A DNA stretch of 64,000 nucleotides from Planomonospora parontospora (GTDB taxonomy: Bacteria; Actinomycetota; Actinomycetes; Streptosporangiales; Streptosporangiaceae). The stretch lies in NCBI GenBank assembly GCA_014647935.1, contig BMQD01000013.1, positions 1 through 64,000 of the forward strand, given 5' to 3'. Made by a program: the position numbers and the translations under genes. Shown one piece after another: positions 25,465-34,371 of this stretch (position 1 is its first letter; every line of letters begins with the position of its first letter). Below the pieces are notes generated by a model, which ran no database searches, was not told the origin of the DNA, and saw only the letters and a list, made by a program, of their open reading frames with translations.

Positions 25465-26234
25465 TCGGACCTGCCCCTGCGGGCGCGCCGTACCAGCAGG
25501 TCGCGCAGCTCGCGGGTGTGGCGGCGGCTGACCGGGATCTCGGTCTCGCCGATGCGGACCACGCAGCGGCCCGAGTCGATGTGCAGCTCGTCGATGTGCT
25601 TGACCGCGACCAGGTGGCTACGGTGCACCCGGACGAACCCGGCCGAGGCCCAGCGCTCCTCCAGGGTCGCCAGCGGGATGCGGACCAGGTGGCTGCCGCC
25701 CGCGGTGTGCAGGCGGGCGTAGTCGCCCTGTGCCTCCACGTAGCGGACGTCGGTGCTGGAGACGAACCGGGTCACGCCGCCGAGCTCCACCGGGATCGTC
25801 TGCGGGTCGGTACGGCCCGCACCGCCGCCGTCGCCGCCCCCGTCCGGCAGCTCCGCCGAGACGCAGACCCGCCGGATGGCCTCGGCCAGCCGCTCCGGGC
25901 GAACCGGTTTGAGCAGGTAGTCCTCCGCCTTGATCTCGAAGGCGTCCACCGCGTGCTCCTCGTAGGCGGTCACGAAGACCACCCGGGGCGGGTTCGCGAA
26001 CTGCGAGAGCAGCCTGCCGAGCACCACTCCGTCCAGACCGCGCATCCGGATGTCGAGGAAGACGGCGTCGATCGGCCGCCCGTCGGCGATGGCGCGGTCC
26101 AGCACGCGCAGCGCCGCGGCGCCGTCCCTGGCCAGGGAGACCTCGTCGATGCGGGGGTCGTCGCGCAGCAGGTAGGCCAGGTCCTCGAGCGCGGGCAGCT
26201 CGTCGTCCACCGCCAGAACACGCAGGCCGGTCAC
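25461..26234 (-). CDS. LytTR-family response regulator
   Basis: 257 residues from GTG 26234, chosen because GGAGGAG lies five bases upstream and the receiver fold begins at once (VTGLRVLAVDDELPALEDL). The phosphoacceptor Asp is in AVFLDIRMRGLDG, with VTAYEEHAVDAFEI and YLLKPV completing the receiver. The C-terminal LytTR DNA-binding domain shows VRYVEAQGDYARLHT and FVRVHRSHLVAVKHI. It pairs with the LytS-type kinase at 27803 and is coupled to the symporter partner, resembling the pyruvate-sensing systems BtsSR and YpdAB of E. coli that control transporters. Confidence 0.92.
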   Translation of the reverse strand: MTGLRVLAVDDELPALEDLAYLLRDDPRIDEVSLARDGAAALRVLDRAIADGRPIDAVFLDIRMRGLDGVVLGRLLSQFANPPRVVFVTAYEEHAVDAFEIKAEDYLLKPVRPERLAEAIRRVCVSAELPDGGGDGGGAGRTDPQTIPVELGGVTRFVSSTDVRYVEAQGDYARLHTAGGSHLVRIPLATLEERWASAGFVRVHRSHLVAVKHIDELHIDSGRCVVRIGETEIPVSRRHTRELRDLLVRRARRGRSE

Positions 26235-26290
26235 GCTCGCTCCTCCGGGTCGTGCGTCAGGGGAATCCCTAGAGGGTGATGAATCAGACA

Positions 26291-27721
26291 TCACGTGTCA
26301 ACAGTATCCGGCCTGCTCAGCGCACGGAGCAGCGCTCCGTGGCGGTGCAGCGTCAGGGAGAGCGGCACCATGAGCGCCAGCAGCAGGCACCCGCAGACGA
26401 CCGCGAGGGTCTGCAGGCCGTACGCCCTGCCCACCAGCCCGCCGGCCAGCGCGCCGAGCGGCATGAGGCCCCACAGCACCGTGCGGATCGCCCCCAGCAC
26501 CCGGCCGAACAGGTGCGGCGGGACCAGGGCCTGGCGGACCGACATGACCAGGACGTTCCAGACCAGCAGCGCCCCGCCGCCGAGCGCCATCGCGACCGCC
26601 AGCGCCGCCGGGGACGGGAAGGCGCCGATGAGCACGAAGCAGGCGCCGGGGACGGTCAGCGCCACGCCCATCACCACGGCCCGCGACCACCTGCGGACCA
26701 GCACCGGCACGACCAGCCCGCCCGCCACCCCGCCGGCGGCCGAGGCCAGCACGAACCAGCCGAACGCGGCGGCGGGCAGTTCCAGCACGTCCGTCACGAA
26801 CAGCACCATCACCGACATCATCGCCTGGAACGCCGCCCCGGTCAGACTCGCCACCACGGTGAGCCCGCGGATCAGCCGGTGGTTCCAGAACCAGCGCAGG
26901 CCCTCGGCCATCTCCGCGCGCAGGTTCGCGGACCGCCCCTCCACCGCTCCGCCCGCCTGCCCGCTCTCCGGCTCACCCGGGTGCCCGGCCGGGTGCCCGT
27001 CCGCTCCGCCGGCCGCGTGTCCGCTCCCCCGTCCGCCCTCCGGCCCGGCCGCATGGCCGTCCGCCCGCTCCGCCGTCCGCCCGGCCCGGTAGCGGCCGGG
27101 CAGCAGGAGCAGCACCACCCCCGCCAGCAGGAAGCCCAGCGAGTTCGCCAGGAACGGCCAGGCGGCCGCGACCACGAACAGCGCGCTCGCCAGCGGGGCG
27201 CCGAGGAAGCCGTCCGCGACGACCGACGCGGCCTCCACCCGGCCGTTCGCCTTCTCCAGCTGGTCGCGCCGGACCACGGAGGGCGTCATCGAGTGGGCCG
27301 CGTTGTCGTAGAGCGTCTCGACGGCGCCCAGCGTGAAGGCCGCCGCGTAGAGCATCCACAGCGCCGCCTGCCCGGCCAGCACCGCCGCCGCGAGCAGTCC
27401 GACGATCACAGTCCTGACCAACTGGGCGGCGATCATGGCCCGGCGGCGGTCGACCCGGTCCACCAGGGCGCCGCTGACGATCGCGAACATCAGCCACGGC
27501 AGGATGGTCAGCGAGGTCAGCGCCGCGACCAGCACCGGGTCCTGGGTGAGGGTGACCGCCAGCAGCGGCAGGGCGACCTTGCCCACGCCGTCGCTCAGGT
27601 TGGAGACGGTGCTGGAGGCGAACAGGATCCAGAACCGCCGCCCCAGCCCGCGCGGGAGCGGGGTCTTCCCGGCGTCCGGGGCGGTCGCCGGTCCTGGGGC
27701 GTCCGTACGGCCTGCGGTCAT
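26291..27721 (-). CDS. MFS transporter (MFS_3 / EntS-like)
   Basis: A 476-residue, 12-TM major facilitator. The N-terminal half has LVDRVDRRRAMIAAQLVRT, the loop 2-3 motif of drug and siderophore exporters. The central cytoplasmic loop (about residues 215-265) is low complexity, rich in Gly, Ala, His and Asp. GGAGG precedes ATG 27721. It lies between the histidine kinase and the response regulator on the same strand, so it is probably co-expressed and may move the same or a related compound; the substrate is unknown. Confidence 0.85.
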   Translation of the reverse strand: MTAGRTDAPGPATAPDAGKTPLPRGLGRRFWILFASSTVSNLSDGVGKVALPLLAVTLTQDPVLVAALTSLTILPWLMFAIVSGALVDRVDRRRAMIAAQLVRTVIVGLLAAAVLAGQAALWMLYAAAFTLGAVETLYDNAAHSMTPSVVRRDQLEKANGRVEAASVVADGFLGAPLASALFVVAAAWPFLANSLGFLLAGVVLLLLPGRYRAGRTAERADGHAAGPEGGRGSGHAAGGADGHPAGHPGEPESGQAGGAVEGRSANLRAEMAEGLRWFWNHRLIRGLTVVASLTGAAFQAMMSVMVLFVTDVLELPAAAFGWFVLASAAGGVAGGLVVPVLVRRWSRAVVMGVALTVPGACFVLIGAFPSPAALAVAMALGGGALLVWNVLVMSVRQALVPPHLFGRVLGAIRTVLWGLMPLGALAGGLVGRAYGLQTLAVVCGCLLLALMVPLSLTLHRHGALLRALSRPDTVDT

Positions 27722-27802
27722 CGATCCTCCGGGGGAGAGGGCGGGTCGGTCGGCGGAGGGCCGGGTCGGTCCGCGGACGCTCCGGGTCCGCGGAGGGCGG
27801 GG

Positions 27803-28999
27803 TCAGTCGGCGGACACTCCGGGATGGTACTTGGGCAGCCGGACGCTCACCTTCGTCCCGGCGCCCCGGCCGGTCTCCACCACCAGGCCGTACTCGTCGC
27901 CGTAGACCTGGCGCAGCCGCTCGTCCACGTTGGCCAGGCCCACTCCCCCGGTCCCCGACCGCGCGTCGGCGTCACCGGCCAGGATGCGGCGGAGCCGCTC
28001 GGGGTCCATGCCGACCCCGTCGTCCTCGACGCTGATCCGGCACTCGGCCCCCGAGTCCTCGGCGAGGATCGAGATCCGCCCCACGCCGGGCTTGCTCTCC
28101 AGGCCGTGCCGTACGGCGTTCTCCACCAGGGGCTGCAGGCACAGGAACGGCACCGCCACCGCGAGCACTTCGGGCGCGATGCGGAGCGTGACCTGGAGCT
28201 GGTCGCCGAAGCGGGCGCGCTCCAGGGTCAGGTAGCGGTCGATGGAGCGCAGTTCCTCGGCGAGCGTGGTGAACTCCCCGTGCCTGCGGAAGGAGTAGCG
28301 GGTGAAGTCGGCGAACTCCAGCAGCAGCTCCCGGGAGCGGTCGGGGTCGGAGCGGACGAAGCTCGCGATCGTGGTCAGCGAGTTGTAGATGAAGTGCGGG
28401 GAGATCTGCGCGCGCAGCGCCCGGACCTCGGCCTCCATCAGCCGCGTCCGGGACCGGTCGAGCTCGGCCAGCTCCAGCTGCGAGTTCACCCAGTTCGCGA
28501 CCTCGTGGGCGGCGCGGACCAGGCCCGCGGAGGCGTGGCCGCCGTAGGCGGCCAGCGAGCCCACCACCCGGCCGTCGGTGGTGAGCGGCACCACGACGGC
28601 GAACCGGATCGGGCACTCGGGCAGGTCGCAGGAGACTATCTCCGGCCCGAGCACCTGCGTCCGGCCGTCGGCCAGGGTCTTGCCGGCGTGCTCGAAGGCC
28701 TCGCGGGCGTGGTGGTCGCCCTCGCCGTCGTAGACCAGCAGCCGCTGCTCGTCGGCGACCGCCAGCGCCGGCGAGCCGAGCAGCGCGCGCAGGTGCCGGG
28801 AGGCCTTCTGGGCGCCCGCCTCGGTCAGCCCGGCCCGCAGCGGCGGGGCCGCGAGCGAGGCGGTGTGCAGGGTCTCGAAGGTGGCCCGCTCGGCGGGGCT
28901 GCTGCCCAGTTCCCGCCGCCCGCGCAGCACCCTCCAGAGCACCAGGGCGGGCACGCCGACCAGGACGACGACCAGCAGCACGGCCACGACGGGTTCCAC
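27803..28999 (-). CDS. LytS-type sensor histidine kinase
   Basis: 398 residues: one N-terminal membrane helix (VVAVLLVVVLVGVPALVLW), a GAF-like sensor domain about residues 60-180 (VVPLTTDGRVVGSLAAYGG), then the LytS/YpdA-type kinase. The phosphoacceptor is in QISPHFIYNSLTTI and the ATPase has LVENAVRHGLESK, VEDDGVGMD and GVGLANVDERL. It lacks the 5TM-LytS sensor of classical LytS. Its cognate regulator is presumably the LytTR protein at 25461, separated by the MFS gene. Confidence 0.9.
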   Translation of the reverse strand: MEPVVAVLLVVVLVGVPALVLWRVLRGRRELGSSPAERATFETLHTASLAAPPLRAGLTEAGAQKASRHLRALLGSPALAVADEQRLLVYDGEGDHHAREAFEHAGKTLADGRTQVLGPEIVSCDLPECPIRFAVVVPLTTDGRVVGSLAAYGGHASAGLVRAAHEVANWVNSQLELAELDRSRTRLMEAEVRALRAQISPHFIYNSLTTIASFVRSDPDRSRELLLEFADFTRYSFRRHGEFTTLAEELRSIDRYLTLERARFGDQLQVTLRIAPEVLAVAVPFLCLQPLVENAVRHGLESKPGVGRISILAEDSGAECRISVEDDGVGMDPERLRRILAGDADARSGTGGVGLANVDERLRQVYGDEYGLVVETGRGAGTKVSVRLPKYHPGVSAD

Positions 29000-29175
29000 G
29001 CCCCGGACCCTATCCGCCCCCCGGCCGTGCCGGGCACCTTCTTCCGGGGCCGTCCGCCCGCGCCGGCCCCGCCGACTCGGGCGCGGGGCCGGCGGGGCCG
29101 GCGCGGGCGGGCAGGGCTGACCGAGGCGGGCGGGGCGCGGTGAGGTTCGCGCCAGGATGGTGGCCGCCGACTATG

Positions 29176-29199
29176 TACAACGTTGAATACAACGTTGTA
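29176..29199. promoter_or_regulatory. Tandem palindromic operator upstream of GH43 gene
   Basis: Two adjacent 12-bp units: TACAACGTTGAA (29176-29187, imperfect) and TACAACGTTGTA (29188-29199, perfect palindrome). The shared CAACGTTG core with central CG resembles LacI-type operators. The site lies 65-88 bp before the GH43 start and is AT-rich against a GC-rich background. The regulator is not in the window. Confidence 0.65.
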
Positions 29200-29263
29200 G
29201 AAAGATCTGGGAACGGGGGCGTCCGGTCGGGGACACGTGCGAGGCGCAGCGGAAGAGGTCTTC

Positions 29264-31135
29264 ATGGGTGCCAGAGTCGTTCGACGCATGATCGTCACCT
29301 TGGCGGGGCTGGCCTGCCTGCTCGCGGCGGCCCCGGCCGCGGAGGCGGCGGATCCCGCACGGGCCGCGGAGGCGGCGGATCCCGCCCCCGCCCCGGAGGC
29401 CGCCGGCCGGTCCCCGGCCTCCTCCGAACGGGCTCCGACCGGACCGGCCGCGGGCGGACCGGACGCGGGACGCGGGCCCGGCACCTACACCAACCCGGTC
29501 AGCGGCTCCTTCTCCGACACCTTCGCCGATCCGGCGATCGTCCGGGGCGAGGACGGCTGGTGGTACGCCTTCGGGACCAGCGACCCCCTGCGCGAGGGCG
29601 AGGGGACCCGCCACCACCTGCCCATCTCCCGCTCGCGGAACCTGGTCGACTGGTCCTACGTCGGCGACGCCTTCACCGAGCGGACCCTGCCCGCCTGGGC
29701 CGACGCCGCGGCGGGCGCGAGCCTGTGGGCGCCGGACATCCGGCGCGTGGACGGCGAGTACCGCCTGTACTACGTGGTCACCCAGACCACCGTCACACCG
29801 GAGCCCGGTGACAACGCGATCGGGATGGCCACCGCGCCGACGCCGGCCGGCCCGTGGACCGACTCGGGCGCCCCGGTCGTGGGGCCGCGCCGGGGCGCCG
29901 GCGCCTCCGGCGACTTCAAGTGGACCTTCGACCCCGCCCACGCGGTCGACACCGACGGGACCGAGTACCTCGTCTACGGCTCCTACTACGGCGGGATCTT
30001 CATCACGCGCCTCGACCCCACCGGCAGGAAGGCCGTGGGCGAGCCCACGATGATCGCCATCGACAACAAGTTCGAGGGCGGCTACCTGGTGCGCCGCGGC
30101 GGCTACTGGTACCTGTTCGCCTCCTCGGCCGACTGCTGCGCCGGGCCGACCACGGGCTACAGCGTCTACGCCGGGCGCTCGCGCGCCATCACCGGCCCCT
30201 ACCTCGACCGGGAGAAGGTGCCGCTGACCGTCTCGCGGGCGGGCGGCACGATCGTCATCGCGCCGAACGGCAACCGCTGGGTGGGCACCGGGCACAACGC
30301 CGTCGTGACCGATCCCGCCGGTCAGGACTGGCTGGTGTACCACGCCATCGACCGCGCCGACCCCTACCTCGACGAGCCGTTCGGGATCAACGAGCGGCCC
30401 ATGCTGATCGACCGGCTCGACTGGATCGACGGCTGGCCGACCGTCCGGGGCGGCGCGTGGGCCTCGGAGGACCCGCAGCGGGCGCCCGGCCGCACCGGCC
30501 CCGTGAAGGTCGCGCCCACTCCCCGCCCGGGCCCGGTCGACCGCCGCCGCAGCGACGAGTTCGACGGCACGGGGCTGGGCTCCGGCTGGAGCTGGGTGCG
30601 CGGGCCGCAGGGCGAGGTCACCGGCGGGGCGCTGCGCTGGCCGACCCAGGCCGCCGAGCTGAACAGAGAGGACAACACCGCCTCCGTCCTGCTGCGCGAG
30701 GTCCCCGAGGGCGACTGGACCGCCGAGACCAGGCTCCGCATCGACCTGGGGACCGACAGCGTCCGCAACTACCAGCAGGCGGGCCTCATCGCCTACGCCG
30801 GTGACGACCTCTACACCAAGCTCGTCCACGCGGCGATCTGGAACACCCGCCAGACCGAGTTCGGCAAGGAGATGCCGTACGAGGGCCGGATCGCCTACGG
30901 CGGCACGATCGTCGGGCCGCCCGCCGAGGAGACCTGGCTGCGCCTGATCCACCGCGTCGACCGGCGCAACGGCGAGCACGAACTGCGCGCGGCCACCAGC
31001 CGCGACGGCCGCAGGTGGGTCTTCGGCGGCGTGTGGACCCTGTCGGCCGACGCCGACCTGCGCGTCGGGCTCATCTCGCTGGGCGGCGCGGGGGCCACGG
31101 CCGAGTTCGACTACTTCCGCCTGCACCGCCGCTGA
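29264..31135 (+). CDS. Secreted GH43-family glycosidase with C-terminal beta-sandwich
   Basis: 623 residues from ATG 29264 (GAAGAGG upstream). A signal peptide (MIVTLAGLACLLAAAPAAEA) is followed by an Ala/Pro linker. The five-bladed propeller starts near residue 75: FADPAIVRGEDGWWYAFG (catalytic base Asp), FKWTFDPAH (second Asp) and KFEGGYLVRRGGYWYLF (acid Glu). Residues about 430-623 are a GH43_C2/DUF1349-type beta-sandwich (RSDEFDGTGLGSGWSWVR and FDYFRL). GH43 enzymes act on arabinan, arabinoxylan or xylan; the exact substrate is not clear. Carbohydrate-responsive control by the upstream operator is likely. Confidence 0.9.
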   Translation: MGARVVRRMIVTLAGLACLLAAAPAAEAADPARAAEAADPAPAPEAAGRSPASSERAPTGPAAGGPDAGRGPGTYTNPVSGSFSDTFADPAIVRGEDGWWYAFGTSDPLREGEGTRHHLPISRSRNLVDWSYVGDAFTERTLPAWADAAAGASLWAPDIRRVDGEYRLYYVVTQTTVTPEPGDNAIGMATAPTPAGPWTDSGAPVVGPRRGAGASGDFKWTFDPAHAVDTDGTEYLVYGSYYGGIFITRLDPTGRKAVGEPTMIAIDNKFEGGYLVRRGGYWYLFASSADCCAGPTTGYSVYAGRSRAITGPYLDREKVPLTVSRAGGTIVIAPNGNRWVGTGHNAVVTDPAGQDWLVYHAIDRADPYLDEPFGINERPMLIDRLDWIDGWPTVRGGAWASEDPQRAPGRTGPVKVAPTPRPGPVDRRRSDEFDGTGLGSGWSWVRGPQGEVTGGALRWPTQAAELNREDNTASVLLREVPEGDWTAETRLRIDLGTDSVRNYQQAGLIAYAGDDLYTKLVHAAIWNTRQTEFGKEMPYEGRIAYGGTIVGPPAEETWLRLIHRVDRRNGEHELRAATSRDGRRWVFGGVWTLSADADLRVGLISLGGAGATAEFDYFRLHRR

Positions 31136-31163
31136 CCCGCGGCGGAGGGGCGGGGTCGCGACC

Positions 31164-31205
31164 GGGCGGGTGCGGACCGGAAGAGCGCCCGGCCCGCACC
31201 CGCCC
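31164..31205. terminator. GC-rich hairpin terminator between convergent genes
   Basis: GGGCGGGTGCGG (31164-31175) pairs with CCGCACCCGCCC (31194-31205), with an inner CCGG/CCGG extension. The rest of the 228-bp gap (to 31363) holds GC-rich imperfect repeats containing GATCGGTCGCGCGGG, with no gene seen. Confidence 0.75.
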
Positions 31206-31363
31206 CGGTGACGTCACCGCCGAGCGGGGCCGCGCCCCGGAGTCCGGGACGCGGCCCCGCGAGGGACCGCGCGGGCGGGACCTCCCGCCGGGCCGCGCGG
31301 TCACGCGATCGGTCGCGCGGGCGGGACCTCCAGACCGCGCGGCACCGCGATCGGTCGCGCGGG

Positions 31364-33553
31364 TCAGACGCCCGCGGGGACCTTCGTGTTCTCCCGGTCG
31401 AGGTGGGCGCGGAGCTGCTCGCCCTCGATGTCGACGTTGGGCAGGGCGCGCGACAGCCAGCGGGGCAGCCACCAGGCGCCGTCGCCGAGCAGGGACATCA
31501 CGGCCGGCACGATCGTCATCCGGACCACGAAGGCGTCGATGGCGACGCCGATGGCCAGGGCGAAGCCCATCGACTTGATGATCGGGTCGTCCATGAGCAC
31601 GAAGCCGCCGAAGACGGAGATCATGATGAGCGCGGCGGCGGTGACGACGCGGCCGCCGTGGCCCATGCCGTTGACGGTGGCCTGGCGGGCGGTGTCGCCG
31701 TGCACGAAGTCCTCCCGCATCCGGGAGACCAGGAAGACCTGGTAGTCCATGGCCAGGCCGAACAGGATGCCGATGAGCAGGATCGGCAGGAAGCTGACCA
31801 GCGGGCCGGGCGTGTCCAGGCCGACCAGGCCGGCCAGGTGGCCCTGCTGGAAGATCGCGACGGTGATGCCGAAGGTGGCGCCGACGGTGAGCAGGAAGCC
31901 CAGGGCCGCCTTGACCGGCACCAGCACCGAGCGGAAGACCAGCATCAGCAGCAGGATGGACAGCCCCACGACCAGCAGCAGGTAGACCGGCAGGGCGTCG
32001 GAGAGCTTCTCGGAGATGTCGATGCCGACGGCGGTGACGCCGGTCAGGGCTATCTCCGCGCCGGAGACGCCGGAGACCCGCTCGCGGATCTCGTGGACCA
32101 TCGTCTCGGTCGCCTCGTCGGTCGGGCCGGTCTTGGGGATCACGGACAGCAGTGCGGTGGTGCCTGCGGCGTTGAACCCCTGCGGGGCGGCGGCGAGGAC
32201 GCCGGGCGTGCTCTGGATCAGCTGCTGGGCCTGCGCGACGGCCTGCTGGGCGGCCGGCGCGGAGTCGGCCGTGATCACGGCGACCAGCCGGCCGTTGAAG
32301 CCGGGGCCGAAGCCCTCAGCGGTGAGGTCGTAGGCCTCGCGGGGGGAGGAGCCGGCCGGGGCGGTGCCGGCGTCGGGCAGCGCCAGGCGCATGTCCGCCG
32401 CGGGGACGGTCAGCGCGCCCAGGGCGAGCACGCCGGCGAGGATGAACGGCAGGCGGTGGCGGGTGACGAAGTAGCCCCAGCGGAAGCTGAGGGGCTGCCG
32501 GGCCTCCTCCTTCCCGGCGGCGCCGTTCTCCGGCGCGGCGGCGCGCTGCCTGCGGGGCAGGACGCGGCGGCCGGCGAAGCCGAGCAGCGCGGGCTGCAGG
32601 GTGATCGCCACCAGCACGGCGACGGCGACGGTGCCCGCGGCGGCCAGGCCCATGATGGTCAGGAACGGGATGCCCACCACCGTCAGGCCCGCGAGCGCGA
32701 TGACCACGGTGGCGCCGGCGAAGACGACGGCCGATCCGGCGGTGCCGACGGCGCGCGCGGCGGCCTCCTCGGGCTCCAGGCCGTCGGCGAGGTTCTGCCG
32801 GTGCCGGGAGGTGATGAACAGCGAGTAGTCGATGCCGACGGCCAGGCCGAGCATGAGGGCGAGGATGGGGGCGGTGGTGGTCAGTTCGACGGCGCCGCTG
32901 AGGGCGTAGAGCCCGGCCATGCCGGCGCCGACGCCGATGAGCGCGTTGAGCAGGGTCATCCCGGCGGCGACCAGGGAGCCGAAGGTGATGACCAGGACGA
33001 TCGCCGCCACCAGGACGCCGAGGGCCTCGGTGGAGCCGATCTCCGGTTCGGCGCTGGTCACCTCGCCGCCGGCCGCCACCCGCAGGCCGGTGGCCTCGGC
33101 GGCGGCGCCCACCTTCGCGTAGGCGTCGCGCTGGGCGTCGGTCACCTCGTCACCGCGGGCGGCGAACTGCACCTGGATCAGGGCGTAGCGGCCGTCCGGG
33201 GAGAGCGCCTTGGTCTGGAACGGGTCGAGGGCGGCCAGCACGCCGGGCAGCGCCGAGGCCTCCTTGACCAGCGCCTGCAGGGTCGCCCGGTCCTGCGGGG
33301 AGGCCAGCTGCCGGCCTTCGGGGGCGGCGACGACGATGGTGCCGGTCGCCCCGGAGGCCTGCGGGAACTCCTCGGCCAGGGTGTCGAGTGCGCGCTGCGC
33401 CTCGGTGCCCGGCATCGAGAAGTTGCTCGCCATGGGCCCCATGAAGGCGGCGGCGGACCCGCCGAGGGCGGCCAGTACGGCGAGCCACAGGGCGAGGACC
33501 AACCGCCGGCGGCGGAACGAGGCCCGGCCGAGCCGGTAGAGCAGGGTTGCCAT
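31364..33553 (-). CDS. MMPL-family RND transporter (second)
   Basis: A 729-residue transporter with two six-TM halves. Signatures GLAVGIDYSLFITSRHR and GLAMDYQVFLVSRMRED carry the Asp-Tyr pairs of the proton relay. The N-terminal extracytoplasmic domain begins after TM1 (FSMPGTEAQRALDTL). Controlled with the upstream tetR gene (117-bp gap, same strand), it is most likely a ligand-inducible efflux pump rather than a lipid exporter, but the cargo is unknown. Length is standard. Confidence 0.9.
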   Translation of the reverse strand: MATLLYRLGRASFRRRRLVLALWLAVLAALGGSAAAFMGPMASNFSMPGTEAQRALDTLAEEFPQASGATGTIVVAAPEGRQLASPQDRATLQALVKEASALPGVLAALDPFQTKALSPDGRYALIQVQFAARGDEVTDAQRDAYAKVGAAAEATGLRVAAGGEVTSAEPEIGSTEALGVLVAAIVLVITFGSLVAAGMTLLNALIGVGAGMAGLYALSGAVELTTTAPILALMLGLAVGIDYSLFITSRHRQNLADGLEPEEAAARAVGTAGSAVVFAGATVVIALAGLTVVGIPFLTIMGLAAAGTVAVAVLVAITLQPALLGFAGRRVLPRRQRAAAPENGAAGKEEARQPLSFRWGYFVTRHRLPFILAGVLALGALTVPAADMRLALPDAGTAPAGSSPREAYDLTAEGFGPGFNGRLVAVITADSAPAAQQAVAQAQQLIQSTPGVLAAAPQGFNAAGTTALLSVIPKTGPTDEATETMVHEIRERVSGVSGAEIALTGVTAVGIDISEKLSDALPVYLLLVVGLSILLLMLVFRSVLVPVKAALGFLLTVGATFGITVAIFQQGHLAGLVGLDTPGPLVSFLPILLIGILFGLAMDYQVFLVSRMREDFVHGDTARQATVNGMGHGGRVVTAAALIMISVFGGFVLMDDPIIKSMGFALAIGVAIDAFVVRMTIVPAVMSLLGDGAWWLPRWLSRALPNVDIEGEQLRAHLDRENTKVPAGV

Positions 33554-33598
33554 GAAGCATCCTTGTCGGAAATGTCGGGATCTTTGGAAAGAGCGGAA

Positions 33599-33684
33599 GG
33601 CGGCGGGAACGCCGCCGGGCGCGGGTGAGGTCGGGGACGCCGTCAGGCGCCGGTGGGGTCGGGGACGCCGTCAGGCACCGGTGG
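33599..33684. repeat. Hairpin and 28-bp direct repeat at the tetR 3' end
   Basis: GGCGGCG-GGAA-CGCCGCC forms a hairpin at 33599-33616. Two adjacent 28-bp copies follow (33629-33656 and 33657-33684) with one mismatch; the second contains the tetR stop codon. The duplication therefore copied the end of the gene into the intergenic region. Confidence 0.65.
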
Positions 33685-34222
33685 GGTCGAGGGCCCGGGC
33701 CGCGCTGCGGACCAGGGCGGAGCGGAGCTCGTCGTCGCCGATCCCGCACGGCTCCATGCAGGCGACCGGGACGCCGCCGAGCACCAGCAGCGCCGCCGCG
33801 CGGGCCGCGGGCTCGGCCGAGCGGCCGGTGAGCGCGGCCAGGAGCCGGTCCGTCATCTCCTGCACCCCCGCGAAGGCCGGGCGCTGGAGCAGGTCGGGCA
33901 GGTCGCCGTACAGGACGGTGACCTCTCGCCGGAAGCGCATCACGAGGTCCACGAACCCCTCGACGGCCGCGCGCCGTACGGCCTCGTCGCCGAGGGCGGC
34001 CAGCCGGGCGTCGAGCGTCTCGAACGCCTCCACCGCGGGTGCCAGCAGTTCGGCGAGGATCGCGTCCTTGCCGTCGAAGTGGTACAGCAGGGCGGCCTTG
34101 GAGCAGCCGACCGCCCCGGCGATGTCCTGGAGTGAGGTGCCCTTGAAACCGGTCGCGGCGAAGAGCCAGGACGCCGCGTCCAGGATCTCCTCCCGGGTGC
34201 CCGAGCGGGCGCTGCGAGACAT
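33671..34222 (-). CDS. TetR-family repressor
   Basis: 183 residues from ATG 34222, which has GAGGAGG about nine bases upstream; a start at 34243 would add seven residues. The HTH is REEILDAASWLFAATGFKG, then SLQDIAGAVGCSKAALLYHF. The ligand domain is helical. A perfect 15-bp inverted repeat 28 bp upstream is the obvious operator, giving autoregulation and control of the downstream MMPL pump. Confidence 0.9.
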   Translation of the reverse strand: MSRSARSGTREEILDAASWLFAATGFKGTSLQDIAGAVGCSKAALLYHFDGKDAILAELLAPAVEAFETLDARLAALGDEAVRRAAVEGFVDLVMRFRREVTVLYGDLPDLLQRPAFAGVQEMTDRLLAALTGRSAEPAARAAALLVLGGVPVACMEPCGIGDDELRSALVRSAARALDPTGA

Positions 34223-34249
34223 CGAAACCCACCTCCTCCTCAAGAATGC

Positions 34250-34284
34250 CTGTCCGATCGGTCAGGGTTTGACCGATCGGACAG
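34250..34284. promoter_or_regulatory. TetR operator, perfect 15-bp inverted repeat
   Basis: CTGTCCGATCGGTCA (34250-34264), spacer GGGTT, TGACCGATCGGACAG (34270-34284). Each arm itself contains the palindrome CCGATCGG, so two dimers could bind side by side. The position just upstream of tetR, in the gap shared with the acyl-CoA dehydrogenase 3' end, supports autoregulation. Confidence 0.8.
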
Positions 34285-34371
34285 TTTTCCGGAGTGGGTT
34301 ACCTCACATTTCGCACCGGTGGCACGTTCTGTCGCGGAAGCAAGCTCCGTCCCGGCGGGCTCCCGCCCGGC

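Noticed and set aside
29171-31126. 650-codon minus-strand frame opposite the GH43 gene
   Set aside because: GH43 motifs, signal peptide and ribosome site are on plus; the antisense frame shows no domain.
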